Shown here piece by piece: positions 41,586 to 50,716 of a stretch of DNA of 64,000 nucleotides. Position numbers and translations under genes: made by a program. How positions within the stretch are numbered: the stretch's first letter is position 1; each line of letters begins with the position of its first letter. Source of the stretch: Planococcus sp. CP5-4_YE (GTDB taxonomy: Bacteria; Bacillota; Bacilli; Bacillales_A; Planococcaceae). The stretch covers positions 186,001-250,000 of the forward strand of contig NZ_JAHPZO010000003.1 in NCBI RefSeq assembly GCF_019042655.1. The letters run 5' to 3'. Under the pieces are notes generated by a model that was not told where the DNA came from, ran no database searches, and was given only the letters and a program-made list of their open reading frames with translations.

Positions 41586-41681
41586 TTTCGCTTCACCAAG
41601 CGAAATCCCACAGGCCGTAAAAGTCCGATTGGATCGGGCCGACAGGATGTCGGTTACATAGGCGTTGCCGCAGGACGCGGC
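41586..41681 (+). repeat. Array of four hairpins between ruvA and nadR
   Basis: Consecutive perfect stems: TTTCGCTT/AAGCGAAA (41586-41605), CCGAT/ATCGG (41625-41637), CCGACA-GGA-TGTCGG (41639-41653) and GCCGC-AGGAC-GCGGC (41667-41681). The last two match, at the same 13-base spacing, two hairpins on the opposite strand at 7202-7244. No gene lies in 41431-41795. Confidence 0.75.
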
Positions 41682-41722
41682 GCTCTTAGACTATGTTCTG
41701 CTTTATAACAGCGGGGATGGAG

Positions 41723-41753
41723 GAGCTCCCCGCTGATTGAAGTTTCTCTTTAT
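41723..41753. repeat. 31-bp direct repeat, copy 2
   Basis: Identical to 41532-41562. Its CCCCGCTG also pairs with CAGCGGGG at 41709-41716, giving a local hairpin in the nadR upstream region. Confidence 0.85.
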
Positions 41754-41795
41754 GTTAAAATGAAGTATCGCAATATGGAGCAACGGAGGGTTTTC

Positions 41796-42329
41796 ATGAA
41801 AAAATTATATGGCGAAGAGCGCCGCAATGTTTTATTGGATGAGCTGAAGCAGGCAGGTCGGCCGATGACTGGCAGCGAACTGGCAAAACTCGCGCAAGTG
41901 TCACGGCAAGTGGTAGTCGGCGACATGACCTTATTGAAAGCAAAAGGCGAACCGATCATCGCAACAAGCCAAGGTTATTTATATTTAGACCCGACCGGCA
42001 ATAAACAAGTGAGCCGGCGCATCGCCTGCAATCATAAGCCAGAAGAAACAGAAGCCGAGCTGCGGTTATTGGTCTACTCAGGCGTCACGGTCAAAGATGT
42101 TTCGATCGAACATCCTGTCTACGGCGAACTGACGGCTGGGATTCACGTCTCGACACCACTTGATGTCGATCTGTTCATGCAGCGCATACGCGATACCGGT
42201 GCCAGTTACCTGCTCGAGCTGACCGAAGGCACGCATATCCACACCATTACAGCAGATCTTCCTGAAACACTTGCAAACGCCGTCGAAGCAATGAAGCAGT
42301 ACGGCTACTTGCTCGAAGAAGCCGAATAA
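41796..42329 (+). CDS. nadR: Transcription repressor NadR (YrxA, 3H domain)
   Basis: A 177-residue repressor of NAD biosynthesis genes. An N-terminal winged helix (about 5-60, with SELAKLAQVSRQVVVGDMTLL) is followed by the 3H domain named for its three histidines, here in IEHPVYG, ISV-type GIHVS and THIHTI. In B. subtilis nadR (yrxA) lies between pheA and the nifS-nadBCA genes it controls; those are absent from this window, so its targets lie elsewhere. The ATG at 41796 was chosen for GGAGGG five bases upstream, not 41760. Confidence 0.9.
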   Translation: MKKLYGEERRNVLLDELKQAGRPMTGSELAKLAQVSRQVVVGDMTLLKAKGEPIIATSQGYLYLDPTGNKQVSRRIACNHKPEETEAELRLLVYSGVTVKDVSIEHPVYGELTAGIHVSTPLDVDLFMQRIRDTGASYLLELTEGTHIHTITADLPETLANAVEAMKQYGYLLEEAE

Positions 42330-42369
42330 GAAAAATCCCCGGATGCCACTAGGGCGTCCGGGGATTTTT
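42330..42369 (+). terminator. Bidirectional terminator between nadR and pheA
   Basis: AAAAATCCCCGGATGCC, ACTA loop, GGGCGTCCGGGGATTTTT: a long stem with A and T runs on both sides of converging genes. Confidence 0.9.
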
Positions 42370-42382
42370 GCATGCTTGCTAC

Positions 42383-43243
42383 TTATGAATTGTACGTATA
42401 GTAGGAACCGAGCGTCTTAACACCGCAACCGAGAGCCGTGAGCTCTTCAAATGCGCCACGCATCATCGCTGCATTTTCGTCTTCCAACACGTCGGCGATA
42501 AAGAAATAATTGCCGAGCCCCGTCTTCAAAGGCCTCGATTCGATCTTCGACAAGTTCAATTGACGCCAAGCAAAAACCGACAATACCTGGTGCAAAACAC
42601 CAGACCGGTCGTCTTTTGGCGGCGTAATCATCAAGGTCGTCTTGATCTGCGCTTCGTGCCCGGGATCGGTCAATTTATGATTGCTTCTCGACAACACGAA
42701 AAAGCGCGTGTGGTTGAAATGGAAATCGTGAATGTCGCGCTGTACAATGTCCAGTCCGTATTTTTCCGCTGCGTAATCATTGGCGATCGCCGCAATATTA
42801 CGCTCCGGTAATTCCGCCACCATTTTAGCAGCCGCCGCTGTTGAGCTGTATTGCTCAAGCGGCGTGTGCTTATAGGTGTAGTAAAGGAATTTATGGCATT
42901 GCGCCAAGGCATGCGGATGCGAATAAATCGCTTCGAACGATTCCGCACCGCGGTTTTCCGGATGGACCAACAAATGCTGCTCGATCGGCGACAGCACTTC
43001 CGCCGTCACATAGAGCTCCGCTTCGTGGAACAAATAATCTACCGTCAGCGGCACAGAACCTTCAAGCGCATTTTCCAGCGGAACAACCGCATAATCGACC
43101 GTGCCATCCGCGACCGCTTCAATGCATTCGGGAATGGTCGTATACGGCATTAGCTGTTCTGTTGGGAATACCTTAGAGGCTGCCAAATGCGTAAACGACG
43201 CTTCTGGGCCTAAAAACGAAATTCTCTTTTTCTCTCTGGTCAT
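42383..43243 (-). CDS. pheA: Prephenate dehydratase
   Basis: Converts prephenate to phenylpyruvate for phenylalanine synthesis. The catalytic domain (about 1-185) has the FLGPEASFTH start and NHTRFFVLSR with the catalytic threonine; the ACT regulatory domain (about 200-280) has SKIESRPLKTGLGNYFF, the phenylalanine-binding ESRP motif, so feedback control is likely. It is a single-function enzyme without chorismate mutase. It follows pheB by 20 bases. Confidence 0.96.
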   Translation of the reverse strand: MTREKKRISFLGPEASFTHLAASKVFPTEQLMPYTTIPECIEAVADGTVDYAVVPLENALEGSVPLTVDYLFHEAELYVTAEVLSPIEQHLLVHPENRGAESFEAIYSHPHALAQCHKFLYYTYKHTPLEQYSSTAAAAKMVAELPERNIAAIANDYAAEKYGLDIVQRDIHDFHFNHTRFFVLSRSNHKLTDPGHEAQIKTTLMITPPKDDRSGVLHQVLSVFAWRQLNLSKIESRPLKTGLGNYFFIADVLEDENAAMMRGAFEELTALGCGVKTLGSYYTYNS

Positions 43244-43263
43244 GGACTCATCCCCCCCTACAT

Positions 43264-43716
43264 TTATGACGAACCGCTCGATACCACATCGGCCGACTCA
43301 ACAAAGTCGAGTTTTTTTAATTGTTGCAAGAACATGTCTAAATCGACATCCATTGCCGTCACATCCAAAGACAAGGTAACGTTCGCACGCCCTTGAATCG
43401 GAATGGTCTGGTGAATGGTTAAAATATTGCAGCCCATTTCCGCAACAGCTTGCAGCAAAGTCGCAAGAGTTCCGGAACGATCTTCCAATTGCAGGAAAAC
43501 CGTCAAGATTCGCTCTTTGACGATGGAATGAAACGGAAAAACCGCGTCACGGTATTTATAGAATGCCGAGCGCGATAAACCGGTCTGTGCGACCGCATCC
43601 AAAATGGACATGCGGTCTCGCTGAAGCAGTTTTTTTACTTCCAGCGTTTTGACCATCGCTTCCGTCAGTACATCTTCCCGCACCAGGTAATAGCGTTGTT
43701 CCGAAATATCCTTCAT
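43264..43716 (-). CDS. pheB: ACT domain-containing protein PheB
   Basis: A 150-residue protein with an N-terminal helix-turn-helix-like segment (about 25-60, [18 protein letters not shown]) and a C-terminal ACT domain (about 70-145, [22 protein letters not shown]). It is often annotated as a chorismate mutase-like or regulatory protein, but its biochemical role is unsettled. The obg-pheB-pheA order is that of B. subtilis. Confidence 0.9.
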   Translation of the reverse strand: MKDISEQRYYLVREDVLTEAMVKTLEVKKLLQRDRMSILDAVAQTGLSRSAFYKYRDAVFPFHSIVKERILTVFLQLEDRSGTLATLLQAVAEMGCNILTIHQTIPIQGRANVTLSLDVTAMDVDLDMFLQQLKKLDFVESADVVSSGSS

Positions 43717-43732
43717 TCAAGTACCCTCCGCA

Positions 43733-45022
43733 TCAGTCGGTGAATTCGAACTCAAATTCAAGCAAACGGACCGTGTCGCCGTTTTCTGCCCCGCGCTCGC
43801 GAAGAGCATCATCAATGCCCATGCCGCGCATTTGGCGGGCGAATCGGCGAATCGAATCTTCACGAGAGAAGTCGGTCATCTTGAACATCCGCTCGATTGC
43901 GTAACCGGAAAGGACAAAAGCACCATCCGGGTCGCGTGAAATATCGAATCCGTCGCCTTGCAATTCGTGCTTGTAAAGAACCGTATCCGCTGCATCCGGA
44001 TCTGCCTCGTCTTCCATCGGGAATTCAGGCGTCACTTCAAGCAAGTCGGCTACCGCAAACATCAGATTGTTCAAGCCTTTTCTCGACAATGCGGAAATCG
44101 GGAACACTTTTGCGTCTTCCGGCAATTTCTTGCGAAACTCTTCCAGGTTTTCTTCCGCATCCGGCATGTCCATCTTGTTCGCTACAATCAATTGCGGGCG
44201 TTCAGTCAAGCGCATATTGTATTGCTTTAATTCTTCGTTGATGGTCACATAATCCTCATAAGGATCGCGGCCTTCCATGCCCGACATATCGATGATGTGG
44301 ACAATAACGCGCGTCCGTTCAATATGGCGCAGGAATTGATGGCCAAGGCCGATTCCTTCGTGTGCGCCTTCAATCAATCCTGGCAAATCAGCCATGACGA
44401 AGCTGCGCTGGTCTTCTGTTTGGACCATACCGAGATTCGGGACGATCGTCGTGAAATGATACGCGCCAATTTTCGGTTTAGCCGCAGTAACGACCGACAA
44501 TAGCGTCGATTTTCCGACACTTGGGAAGCCGACCAGGCCGACATCCGCCAATACTTTCAATTCCAAGATGACGTTGCGCTCTAAGCCCGGTTCACCCTTT
44601 TCCGAAAGTTCAGGAGCCGGGTTTTGAGGCGTCGCAAAACGCGAGTTTCCGCGTCCGCCGCGCCCACCGCGTGCGATAACGGCCGATTGTCCTTCTTCGA
44701 CCAAATCGGCAATCGTTTCACCAGTTTCTGAGTCTTTCACGACAGTGCCCGGCGGAACTTTGATGATGGTGTCATGCGCTTTGGCACCGTGCTGATTTTT
44801 GCTCATGCCATGCGTTCCGCGTTCGGCTTTAAAGATCCGTTTGAAACGGAAATCCATCAATGTGCGCAAGCCTTCATCGACTTGGAAGACGATATCAGCG
44901 CCTTTTCCTCCGTCACCGCCGGCTGGCCCGCCATTCGGTACGTATTTTTCGCGCCGGAATGCTACCATGCCATCCCCGCCGTCTCCACCTTTTACATATA
45001 CTTTTACGTGATCGACAAACAT
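43733..45022 (-). CDS. obgE: GTPase Obg (CgtA)
   Basis: A 50S-associated GTPase linked to ribosome assembly and, in B. subtilis, stress and sporulation control. The glycine-rich Obg fold (about 1-157, with many GG turns), the G domain ([30 protein letters not shown]; about 158-330) and the OCT domain at the C-terminus are all present in 429 residues. I start at the ATG at 45022, which follows GGAGGG; a longer in-frame opening to 45085 overlaps the spo0B-like gene. Spacing to that gene is one base. Confidence 0.96.
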   Translation of the reverse strand: MFVDHVKVYVKGGDGGDGMVAFRREKYVPNGGPAGGDGGKGADIVFQVDEGLRTLMDFRFKRIFKAERGTHGMSKNQHGAKAHDTIIKVPPGTVVKDSETGETIADLVEEGQSAVIARGGRGGRGNSRFATPQNPAPELSEKGEPGLERNVILELKVLADVGLVGFPSVGKSTLLSVVTAAKPKIGAYHFTTIVPNLGMVQTEDQRSFVMADLPGLIEGAHEGIGLGHQFLRHIERTRVIVHIIDMSGMEGRDPYEDYVTINEELKQYNMRLTERPQLIVANKMDMPDAEENLEEFRKKLPEDAKVFPISALSRKGLNNLMFAVADLLEVTPEFPMEDEADPDAADTVLYKHELQGDGFDISRDPDGAFVLSGYAIERMFKMTDFSREDSIRRFARQMRGMGIDDALRERGAENGDTVRLLEFEFEFTD

Positions 45023-45023
45023 A

Positions 45024-45536
45024 TTATCCCTCCATCTGTGCGTGGATCTCAACTCTCGAGCGATCCGATCCGCACGCTTTACCAATTGCTAATTGCGGTG
45101 TATCCAAAATCAGTGACGACCAGTCTCCGGGACCAGAAAGCTCCAGTGAAAACCGGCCGTCCGCTTCCATTATGTGCAGCTCTACCGGATATGGCCAAGC
45201 GTCGGAAAACGCTTGTTTTACAGTCTCCGCAAATATCTCGAGCCAGCTGCAGAGTGCCGCATCCAACTCACGCGGCGCCCGCTTCGCTTCACAAAAAACC
45301 GCGAGGCGCAATTCCGGAAAACGCCAGCCAGCCGTCAATAGCCACTCTTCCGTTTCGGGCATAGAGAGAGCCGACAGCCGGCTTTGGTGCATAGCCGCTT
45401 CGGCATACGTACGAATGAGCGCCTGGGCTCTATCTGTGCGCCCCAAATCCAGATTCAATTTGATCATCTGCAGCTCATTCATAAAATCATGGCGCGCATG
45501 CCGAAGCGATTGTGCCACCGTTAGCCTGTCGTCCAT
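45024..45536 (-). CDS. Spo0B-like phosphotransferase domain protein
   Basis: A 170-residue protein at the spo0B position (rpmA-spo0B-obg). The [19 protein letters not shown] stretch matches the helical-hairpin phosphoacceptor region of Spo0B, with His-16 in RHDFMN as the probable phosphorylated residue. The C-terminal half is a degenerate kinase-like fold. In B. subtilis it passes phosphate from Spo0F to Spo0A. The ATG at 45536 has AAGGAA upstream; the longer frame to 45626 has no support. Since other sporulation genes are missing here, it may serve another phosphorelay or be a remnant. Confidence 0.8.
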   Translation of the reverse strand: MDDRLTVAQSLRHARHDFMNELQMIKLNLDLGRTDRAQALIRTYAEAAMHQSRLSALSMPETEEWLLTAGWRFPELRLAVFCEAKRAPRELDAALCSWLEIFAETVKQAFSDAWPYPVELHIMEADGRFSLELSGPGDWSSLILDTPQLAIGKACGSDRSRVEIHAQMEG

Positions 45537-45665
45537 AATGCACTTCCTTTTCACACACTTTAAACCAGTATACCAAGTTTCCGGCCGGATTTCCCGGCGC
45601 GGGTTTTGGCATATCTCTTGTTTCAAAAGAAAAAGGACTGCGAAAGCAGCCCTTTTCGTTTTTTA

Positions 45666-45968
<303 letters not shown>

Positions 45969-46298
45969 CTAAGCTGTGAAGGTTATTTTTATAAAGTCTG
46001 CATAATCATGTTCAATCGTTTCCAGAGAAATGATCATAGCGCGTACCAGCAGTTGAACCTGCTCATCCGTCTTTTTGTCCATGTTCTCCGGAAAGGCGAT
46101 TTTCAAAAAACCGCTATCCGCCTGTTCGATGTCCGGTTCAATTCCCGTCAGCTCCATAATGGCGTTCACTGCCCCGAAGGAAACAGCGGAAGCCCCAGCG
46201 CATACCAGATCCTTGCCATGTTCGGCAAAATCCGCATGCCCCGACATTTCAAAGCCTTTAATGTAGCTGCCGGTTTGATGAATAGTCACCCGGATCAT
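45969..46298 (-). CDS. prp: Ribosomal-processing cysteine protease Prp
   Basis: Cleaves the N-terminal extension of L27. The catalytic pair is visible as His-22 in SGHADFAEHG and Cys-34 in DLVCAGASAVSFG. The 109-residue length is typical. It sits between rplU and rpmA, two bases from the rplU stop, as in B. subtilis (ysxB), so enzyme and substrate are made from one transcript. Confidence 0.95.
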   Translation of the reverse strand: MIRVTIHQTGSYIKGFEMSGHADFAEHGKDLVCAGASAVSFGAVNAIMELTGIEPDIEQADSGFLKIAFPENMDKKTDEQVQLLVRAMIISLETIEHDYADFIKITFTA

Positions 46299-46300
46299 TT

Positions 46301-46609
46301 TTACAGGTTGATTGCATCAACAGTCAATTTCGTGAATGGCTGACGATGACCTTGTTTTTTGTGATAGTTCTTTTTCGCTTTGTATTTGAAGACAGTGATT
46401 TTCTTGCCGCGGCCCTGTTTTTCAACTTTCGCTGTAACAGTTGCTCCTTCTACGAAAGGAACACCCACTTTAGTATCGTCTCCACCTACAAATAGAACTC
46501 TGTCAAATGTTACTGTGTCGCCAGCTTCTGCGTTCACTTTCTCAACGTAGATCTCTTGGCCAGCTTCCACTTTGATTTGTTTTCCACCAGTTTCAATAAT
46601 TGCGTACAT
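46301..46609 (-). CDS. rplU: 50S ribosomal protein L21
   Basis: A 102-residue ribosomal protein binding 23S rRNA. It begins [18 protein letters not shown] and ends [19 protein letters not shown], both diagnostic. GGAGGTG precedes the ATG. It heads rplU-prp-rpmA and is preceded by a structured leader that probably mediates autoregulation by L21. Confidence 0.97.
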   Translation of the reverse strand: MYAIIETGGKQIKVEAGQEIYVEKVNAEAGDTVTFDRVLFVGGDDTKVGVPFVEGATVTAKVEKQGRGKKITVFKYKAKKNYHKKQGHRQPFTKLTVDAINL

Positions 46610-46613
46610 ATCC

Positions 46614-46716
46614 TTGCACCTCCTCTTAGACTAAGACTCGCCTCTCCAGGTGATCTTGCGATGCTTAACAACCTGGTTCGAGCGGTTGTAGCACGGGTGC
46701 GCTACAAACATAACAT
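46614..46716 (-). promoter_or_regulatory. Ribosomal protein L21 leader (candidate)
   Basis: About 100 bases of leader RNA before rplU contain GTAGCGCACC-CGTG-type paired arms (TTGTAGCGCACCCGTGCTACAA region) and CCAGGTTGTTAAGCATCGCAAGATCACCTGG-type pairing. Position, size and stems fit the L21 leader family known upstream of rplU in Bacillales. Boundaries are by eye. Confidence 0.7.
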
Positions 46717-46720
46717 TAGA

Positions 46721-46750
46721 ATAATATCATGCGAGAGAGACTCGCGTCAA
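46721..46750 (-). promoter_or_regulatory. Promoter of rplU operon
   Basis: TTGACG (46745-46750), an 18-base spacer and TATTAT (46721-46726) on the minus strand. Confidence 0.6.
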
Positions 46751-46874
46751 CAGAGAACTGAAAAGAGTTGGTGATGTGTGCTTTTCATTTTTGGGATTGT
46801 AGTTAAAGGAATGAAATATCGCTTCTTTACTAGCTTGTGGTTTTGGGAATGAAGAGTGTAGTGATATTGTTTGT

Positions 46875-47070
46875 GTTCGAGTTTACATGATTGTGGAGTG
46901 TCGCCTCCCGGCTTTGGGTTGACCTCTCACAATGAGCCAGAAAGAGCATCTGTCTCATTGCTTCGGCTCACCCTTAGCGCTGGTCGGCTGAGAGATTTCA
47001 TTGGTTCATGTTTGTTTAAACAGTTCTGCTTTTATAGTTAGTTGCCGGCTAGCGGGGGAATCGCTTCCCT
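46875..47070. repeat. ~195-bp tandem repeat, unit 1
   Basis: Runs from GTTCGAGTTT to GGGGGAATCGCTTCC. A second unit starts 244 bases later with only a handful of changes. Inside, CTCTCA and TGAGAG, and TGAGCC and GGCTCA, form inverted pairs, so the unit is structured. No credible gene is present. Confidence 0.85.
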
Positions 47071-47118
47071 GTCAGGGTTTGTGATTTGCAAGATGAATTG
47101 TGCGACGATAAATCCAGT

Positions 47119-47313
47119 GTTCGAGTTTGCGTCATTATAGAATTTTGCCTCCCGGCTTTGGGTTGGCCTCTCACAATGAGCCAGAAAGAGCATCTGTCTC
47201 ATTGCTTCGGCTCACCCTTAGCGCTGGTCGGCTGAGAGATTTCATTGGTTTATGTTTGCTTAAGCAGTTCTGCTCTATAATTAATTGCCGGCTATTGGGG
47301 GAATCGCTTCCTT
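47119..47313. repeat. ~195-bp tandem repeat, unit 2
   Basis: Near-identical to 46875-47070. The 1,010-base gap between the rplU promoter and minD holds these two units, an AT-rich stretch (47340-47570) where I see nothing, one GC-rich element and the minD terminator. Confidence 0.85.
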
Positions 47314-47574
47314 GGAGAGGAGAAGAAGTTAATCCTTAGATTATGGCGTCTTGACGGAAAGATAGAGCAAACCTTCTAAAAAGTTATAACATCTCTCACA
47401 ATGCTGCTTTTATCCGATAAAAATCCTGTTGAAGAAAACCCAACAGTTAGTAACCAATTCCTATTCGAACTATTAAAAACTTGAACAGATTTTAATTGTT
47501 GAATATACATATATATTTATCTAAATAGCTGGCTAACACTGAAGAGCAACTCTTTATCTATTTCATCTTAAAAC

Positions 47575-47700
47575 ATAGTGAAGCGTAAGGCGGTGACGCC
47601 GGGAGGAATAGCGAGACAATTGAGACCTTGCAGGAGCGTAGCGACGAAGCGGCTCAATGCGAGCCCTCCGGCAAGCTTCCGCCTGGAGAGAAACCTTCCT
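47575..47700. repeat. GC-rich intergenic element, copy 4
   Basis: Contains GAGACCTTGCAGGAGCGTAG, CGACGAAGCGGCTC and a CTTCCGCCTGGAG end, in the block order of the elements at 26235 and 57575 (reverse complement). Confidence 0.6.
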
Positions 47701-47715
47701 GAAAAAACCTTTCAA

Positions 47716-47753
47716 AACAAAAACGCCACCGCAAAAGCAGTGGCGTTTCTACT
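47716..47753 (-). terminator. Terminator after minD
   Basis: AAACGCCACTGC, TTTT loop, GCGGTGGCGTTTTT on the minus strand. Confidence 0.88.
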
Positions 47754-47761
47754 ATTGAATA

Positions 47762-48565
47762 TTATTTGCTTGAGAAAATGGATTTGAGTTTGCCGAACAT
47801 GCCAGGTTTTGGCTTGTCCATGGTCATGAGCGGAACCGATTCACCTAGCAGGCGGCGTGCGATGTTGCGGTAGCCAAGTGCTGCTGGGTTCGATGGGTCC
47901 ATGACGACTGGTTCGCCTTTGTTCGAACTCGAAATGACACGTTCGTCATCCGGTACGATACCGAGCAAGTCGATCGATAAATGCGTCGTGATCTCATTGA
48001 CATCGAGTGCGTCTCCCGCTTCCATCAAATGCGAGCGGATGCGGTTGATGATGAGTTTTGGCGCTTCGAGATTTTCCTCGAGCTCCAGTAAACCGATAAT
48101 GCGGTCAGCATCGCGCACTGCGGAGATTTCCGGAGTCGTGATGACGATCGCGCGATCTGCACCGGCGACAGCGTTTTTATAGCCTTGTTCGATGCCGGCT
48201 GGGCAGTCGATGATGATGAAATCGTAGTCCGCTTTCATCCCTTCGATCAATTCTTTCATCTGCTCCGGGTTGACGTCGTTTTTATCGGCCGTCTGTGCTG
48301 CCGGAAGCAGGAATAATTTATCTTCGAAGCGCTTGTCTTTGACAAGCGCCTGATGGATTTTGCAACGGCCTTCGAGCACATCGATCAAATCGTAGATGAT
48401 GCGGTTCTCGAGGCCTAAAATAACATCCAGGTTGCGAAGCCCGATATCAGTATCGATCAAGCACACTTTTTTGCCTTGAAGAGCCAATGCAGTGCCGAGG
48501 TTCGCAGTAGACGTCGTTTTGCCGACGCCTCCTTTGCCTGATGTAATTACGATAGCTTCTCCCAC
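47762..48565 (-). CDS. minD: Septum site-determining ATPase MinD
   Basis: A membrane-cycling ParA-type ATPase that recruits MinC. The deviant Walker A GKGGVGKTT lies at residues 10-18, DTDIGLRNLD and IIDCPAGIEQG follow, and the C-terminal GMFGKLKSIFSSK is the amphipathic membrane-targeting helix. Length 267 is standard. It starts one base after the minC stop. In B. subtilis spoIVFA/FB come next; here only repeats follow. Confidence 0.96.
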   Translation of the reverse strand: MGEAIVITSGKGGVGKTTSTANLGTALALQGKKVCLIDTDIGLRNLDVILGLENRIIYDLIDVLEGRCKIHQALVKDKRFEDKLFLLPAAQTADKNDVNPEQMKELIEGMKADYDFIIIDCPAGIEQGYKNAVAGADRAIVITTPEISAVRDADRIIGLLELEENLEAPKLIINRIRSHLMEAGDALDVNEITTHLSIDLLGIVPDDERVISSSNKGEPVVMDPSNPAALGYRNIARRLLGESVPLMTMDKPKPGMFGKLKSIFSSK

Positions 48566-48566
48566 A

Positions 48567-49256
48567 CTAGCTTCCTCCTTTAAACGTAGAAATTTGCGGC
48601 CGCAGGAATCTCAGTTCCTGCAAACGGTCGATGATGATTTTGCCGCTGGTATGTAAATAAGCACATTCCATTTCAGGCTGCTCCGATAAGCTGTCGAGTT
48701 CATCAGTCATCGTCTCGAGTTCATCAGCAATCTTCAGGTGCGTCGCTTCAAGCCAAGATGCGGCGATGACCGCTTCCTTATTGCCGCTTGCGCCTGCGTG
48801 GGCAAATCCTTTGAGGCGCCCAAGCACATAGACATTACCGCCCGCTTCGATGCGGCCGTTCTGGTTCACATCGCCGATAACGACGAGGTCGCCTTTTGCC
48901 TTGATGACTTGCCCTGAACGGACGATGCCGACATAAGTTTCCGACTGGCGCTCAGCGATCATCCGATTGCATTCTTCGACGGTGACGACATCGCATTTTG
49001 TGCCGATCACTTTCATCTTCGAATTATCGTGGATGACTTTCTTGATTTCTTCCAATTGGGCTTTGCTGTAATGGCGCTTTGCCAATTGGATCTGTACTTC
49101 CGCGTCCCCTTCGAGCGCAGGATCGGATACTTTCTTCTTCAGCTCATCAAGGATTTCCGTATAGGAGGCCATATCATTGAGCTGGATGAGAAGCCCTTTG
49201 TTCGTTCCTTTGATATTCACGATATTTTTCAAAAAACCTGTCACCTGCGCTTTCAT
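48567..49256 (-). CDS. minC: Septum site-determining protein MinC
   Basis: Inhibits FtsZ ring formation away from midcell. The N-terminal FtsZ-binding domain (about 1-105) and the C-terminal beta-helix domain (about 115-220, with GDLVVIGDVNQNGRIEAGGN) that dimerises and binds MinD are both clear. Length 229. It overlaps the mreD stop by one base, so it belongs to the mreBCD-minCD operon. Confidence 0.95.
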   Translation of the reverse strand: MKAQVTGFLKNIVNIKGTNKGLLIQLNDMASYTEILDELKKKVSDPALEGDAEVQIQLAKRHYSKAQLEEIKKVIHDNSKMKVIGTKCDVVTVEECNRMIAERQSETYVGIVRSGQVIKAKGDLVVIGDVNQNGRIEAGGNVYVLGRLKGFAHAGASGNKEAVIAASWLEATHLKIADELETMTDELDSLSEQPEMECAYLHTSGKIIIDRLQELRFLRPQISTFKGGS

Positions 49257-49786
49257 TAATATAACCCGAACTTAGTGCCACGCTGTGGATCTTGCGTGAC
49301 CATCATCGACCTGAACACCCAGCCAAGCAATCCTAGGTACAGGGCGTTGGCGATTAAGGTCGGCCACAATCTGGATGTTAAAAACGTCCCGGCTGGCGCG
49401 TCGGTCAAGCCGATCAATAGGAAGAACAGGTAAAGTGCCACTTCCATCGCGATAAGGAGACCAAGTGCCAGCAGCGTCGCCGACAGCAGATTTTGTGGAA
49501 TCTTTTTGAAAAAGTACGCGGCGATCAGGCAGACGGCCGGATACAGAAAAGAATATAATCCAATAATATCAATGTAAAAGACATCATACAAGAGGCCGAA
49601 GAACAAACCGTAAAACAACGCATGACGCAGTTCATAGAAAACAGTCAGGAAAATCAGGAATAAAATGAGGAAACGCGGGACAACGTAATACAGTGAGCCG
49701 CTGATCGACAGCGGCGAGAACAGCCCGAAGATCGGTTCGACGAAAAACAGCACGAGGCAGACGATGGGCACGAGGAAGCGGATCAT
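49256..49786 (-). CDS. mreD: Rod shape-determining protein MreD
   Basis: An integral membrane protein of 176 residues with about five to six helices and few charged residues, the MreD pattern, including the FYDVFYIDIIGLYSFLYP stretch. It joins MreC and MreB in the elongasome. It overlaps mreC by four bases. Confidence 0.93.
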   Translation of the reverse strand: MIRFLVPIVCLVLFFVEPIFGLFSPLSISGSLYYVVPRFLILFLIFLTVFYELRHALFYGLFFGLLYDVFYIDIIGLYSFLYPAVCLIAAYFFKKIPQNLLSATLLALGLLIAMEVALYLFFLLIGLTDAPAGTFLTSRLWPTLIANALYLGLLGWVFRSMMVTQDPQRGTKFGLY

Positions 49787-50670
49787 GATTCCTCTTCCTC
49801 GTCTTCTGTCATGCCATTATCTTCCCCGTCGACTTCCGGCGCGAGACGGTCTGCAATGACGACGTGATTGAGCATCGAGAAGTCAGCTGCTGGTTTGACG
49901 TACGCCAATTTCGTCAAGCCGAATTCATCGATTGTCACTTCAGTGATTTCCCCGATGACGATGCCTTTCGGGAAGATGCCGCCGAGCCCGCTCGAGACGA
50001 CTTGGTCGCCTTCTTTCAAGTCGACCGAGAAATCGATGCGCTTGAGCAACAGCTCACGGCGCTCAGCATCGTAGCCTTCAATCAACCCGAACACATCATC
50101 CTCGCCGAGCACCATCGCCGATACGCGGTAGTTCGGGTTTTGCGTCGTTACCAGTTCCACCGTCGATGTAGTCGGAGTAACAATTGTCACTTTGCCGATC
50201 AAGCCGCCGGCGGTCATGACGGCCATATTTTCCTTGACGCCGTGATTGGTCCCACGGTTCAAGATAATTTTTTCTTCCCATTGATCCGGGTTGCGGGCGA
50301 TGACGACCGCTTGGATCGGGTTGTATTCACGTAAATCTTCTTCTTTGCCGACGAGTTCTTTCAGTTCCTCGTTTTCGGAACGAAGATCGGTCACTTCTGC
50401 CTGCACGCCCGCGAATTCTTCAAGGCGCGCTTTCAGCAGGCGGTTTTCTTCAAATGTGTTGATCAGCGAGTCGATATTGTCAAAAACACCGGTCACAAAA
50501 TGTGCGGGCCGTGAAAATACCGATTGCCCGGCGCCTACCGCTTCCTTGACAATCTGTTCGGGCAGCGACACTTGGCCGCGGTCCCGGAGCGTCAAGGAAA
50601 TCAAAGCGACGAGCAGGATGACGCCGATCAACAGCAGGATAAGCCGCTTATTCGATAAAAATTGTGGCAT
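49783..50670 (-). CDS. mreC: Rod shape-determining protein MreC
   Basis: A bitopic elongasome protein of 295 residues. One membrane helix (about 9-27), a coiled-coil (about 70-112, ending LRSENEELKELVGKEEDL), then the beta-domain with RNPDQWEEKIILNRGTNHGV and SGLGGIFPKGIVIGEI motifs. The C-terminus has an acidic tail (EDNGMTEDEEEES). It lies 46 bases after mreB. Confidence 0.95.
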   Translation of the reverse strand: MPQFLSNKRLILLLIGVILLVALISLTLRDRGQVSLPEQIVKEAVGAGQSVFSRPAHFVTGVFDNIDSLINTFEENRLLKARLEEFAGVQAEVTDLRSENEELKELVGKEEDLREYNPIQAVVIARNPDQWEEKIILNRGTNHGVKENMAVMTAGGLIGKVTIVTPTTSTVELVTTQNPNYRVSAMVLGEDDVFGLIEGYDAERRELLLKRIDFSVDLKEGDQVVSSGLGGIFPKGIVIGEITEVTIDEFGLTKLAYVKPAADFSMLNHVVIADRLAPEVDGEDNGMTEDEEEES

Positions 50671-50716
50671 GTGAGGCCATCCTCCTTATTGATTGGCTCG
50701 TGTAGAGCAGTAAAAC

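Noticed and set aside
46875-47313. CRISPR-like array
   Set aside because: Only two units of about 195 bases with a short gap; unit size and number do not fit CRISPR repeats, and no cas gene is present.
47127-47339. Small plus-strand frame within tandem unit 2
   Set aside because: No ribosome site, no recognisable features, and the structured repeat explains the sequence conservation between units.
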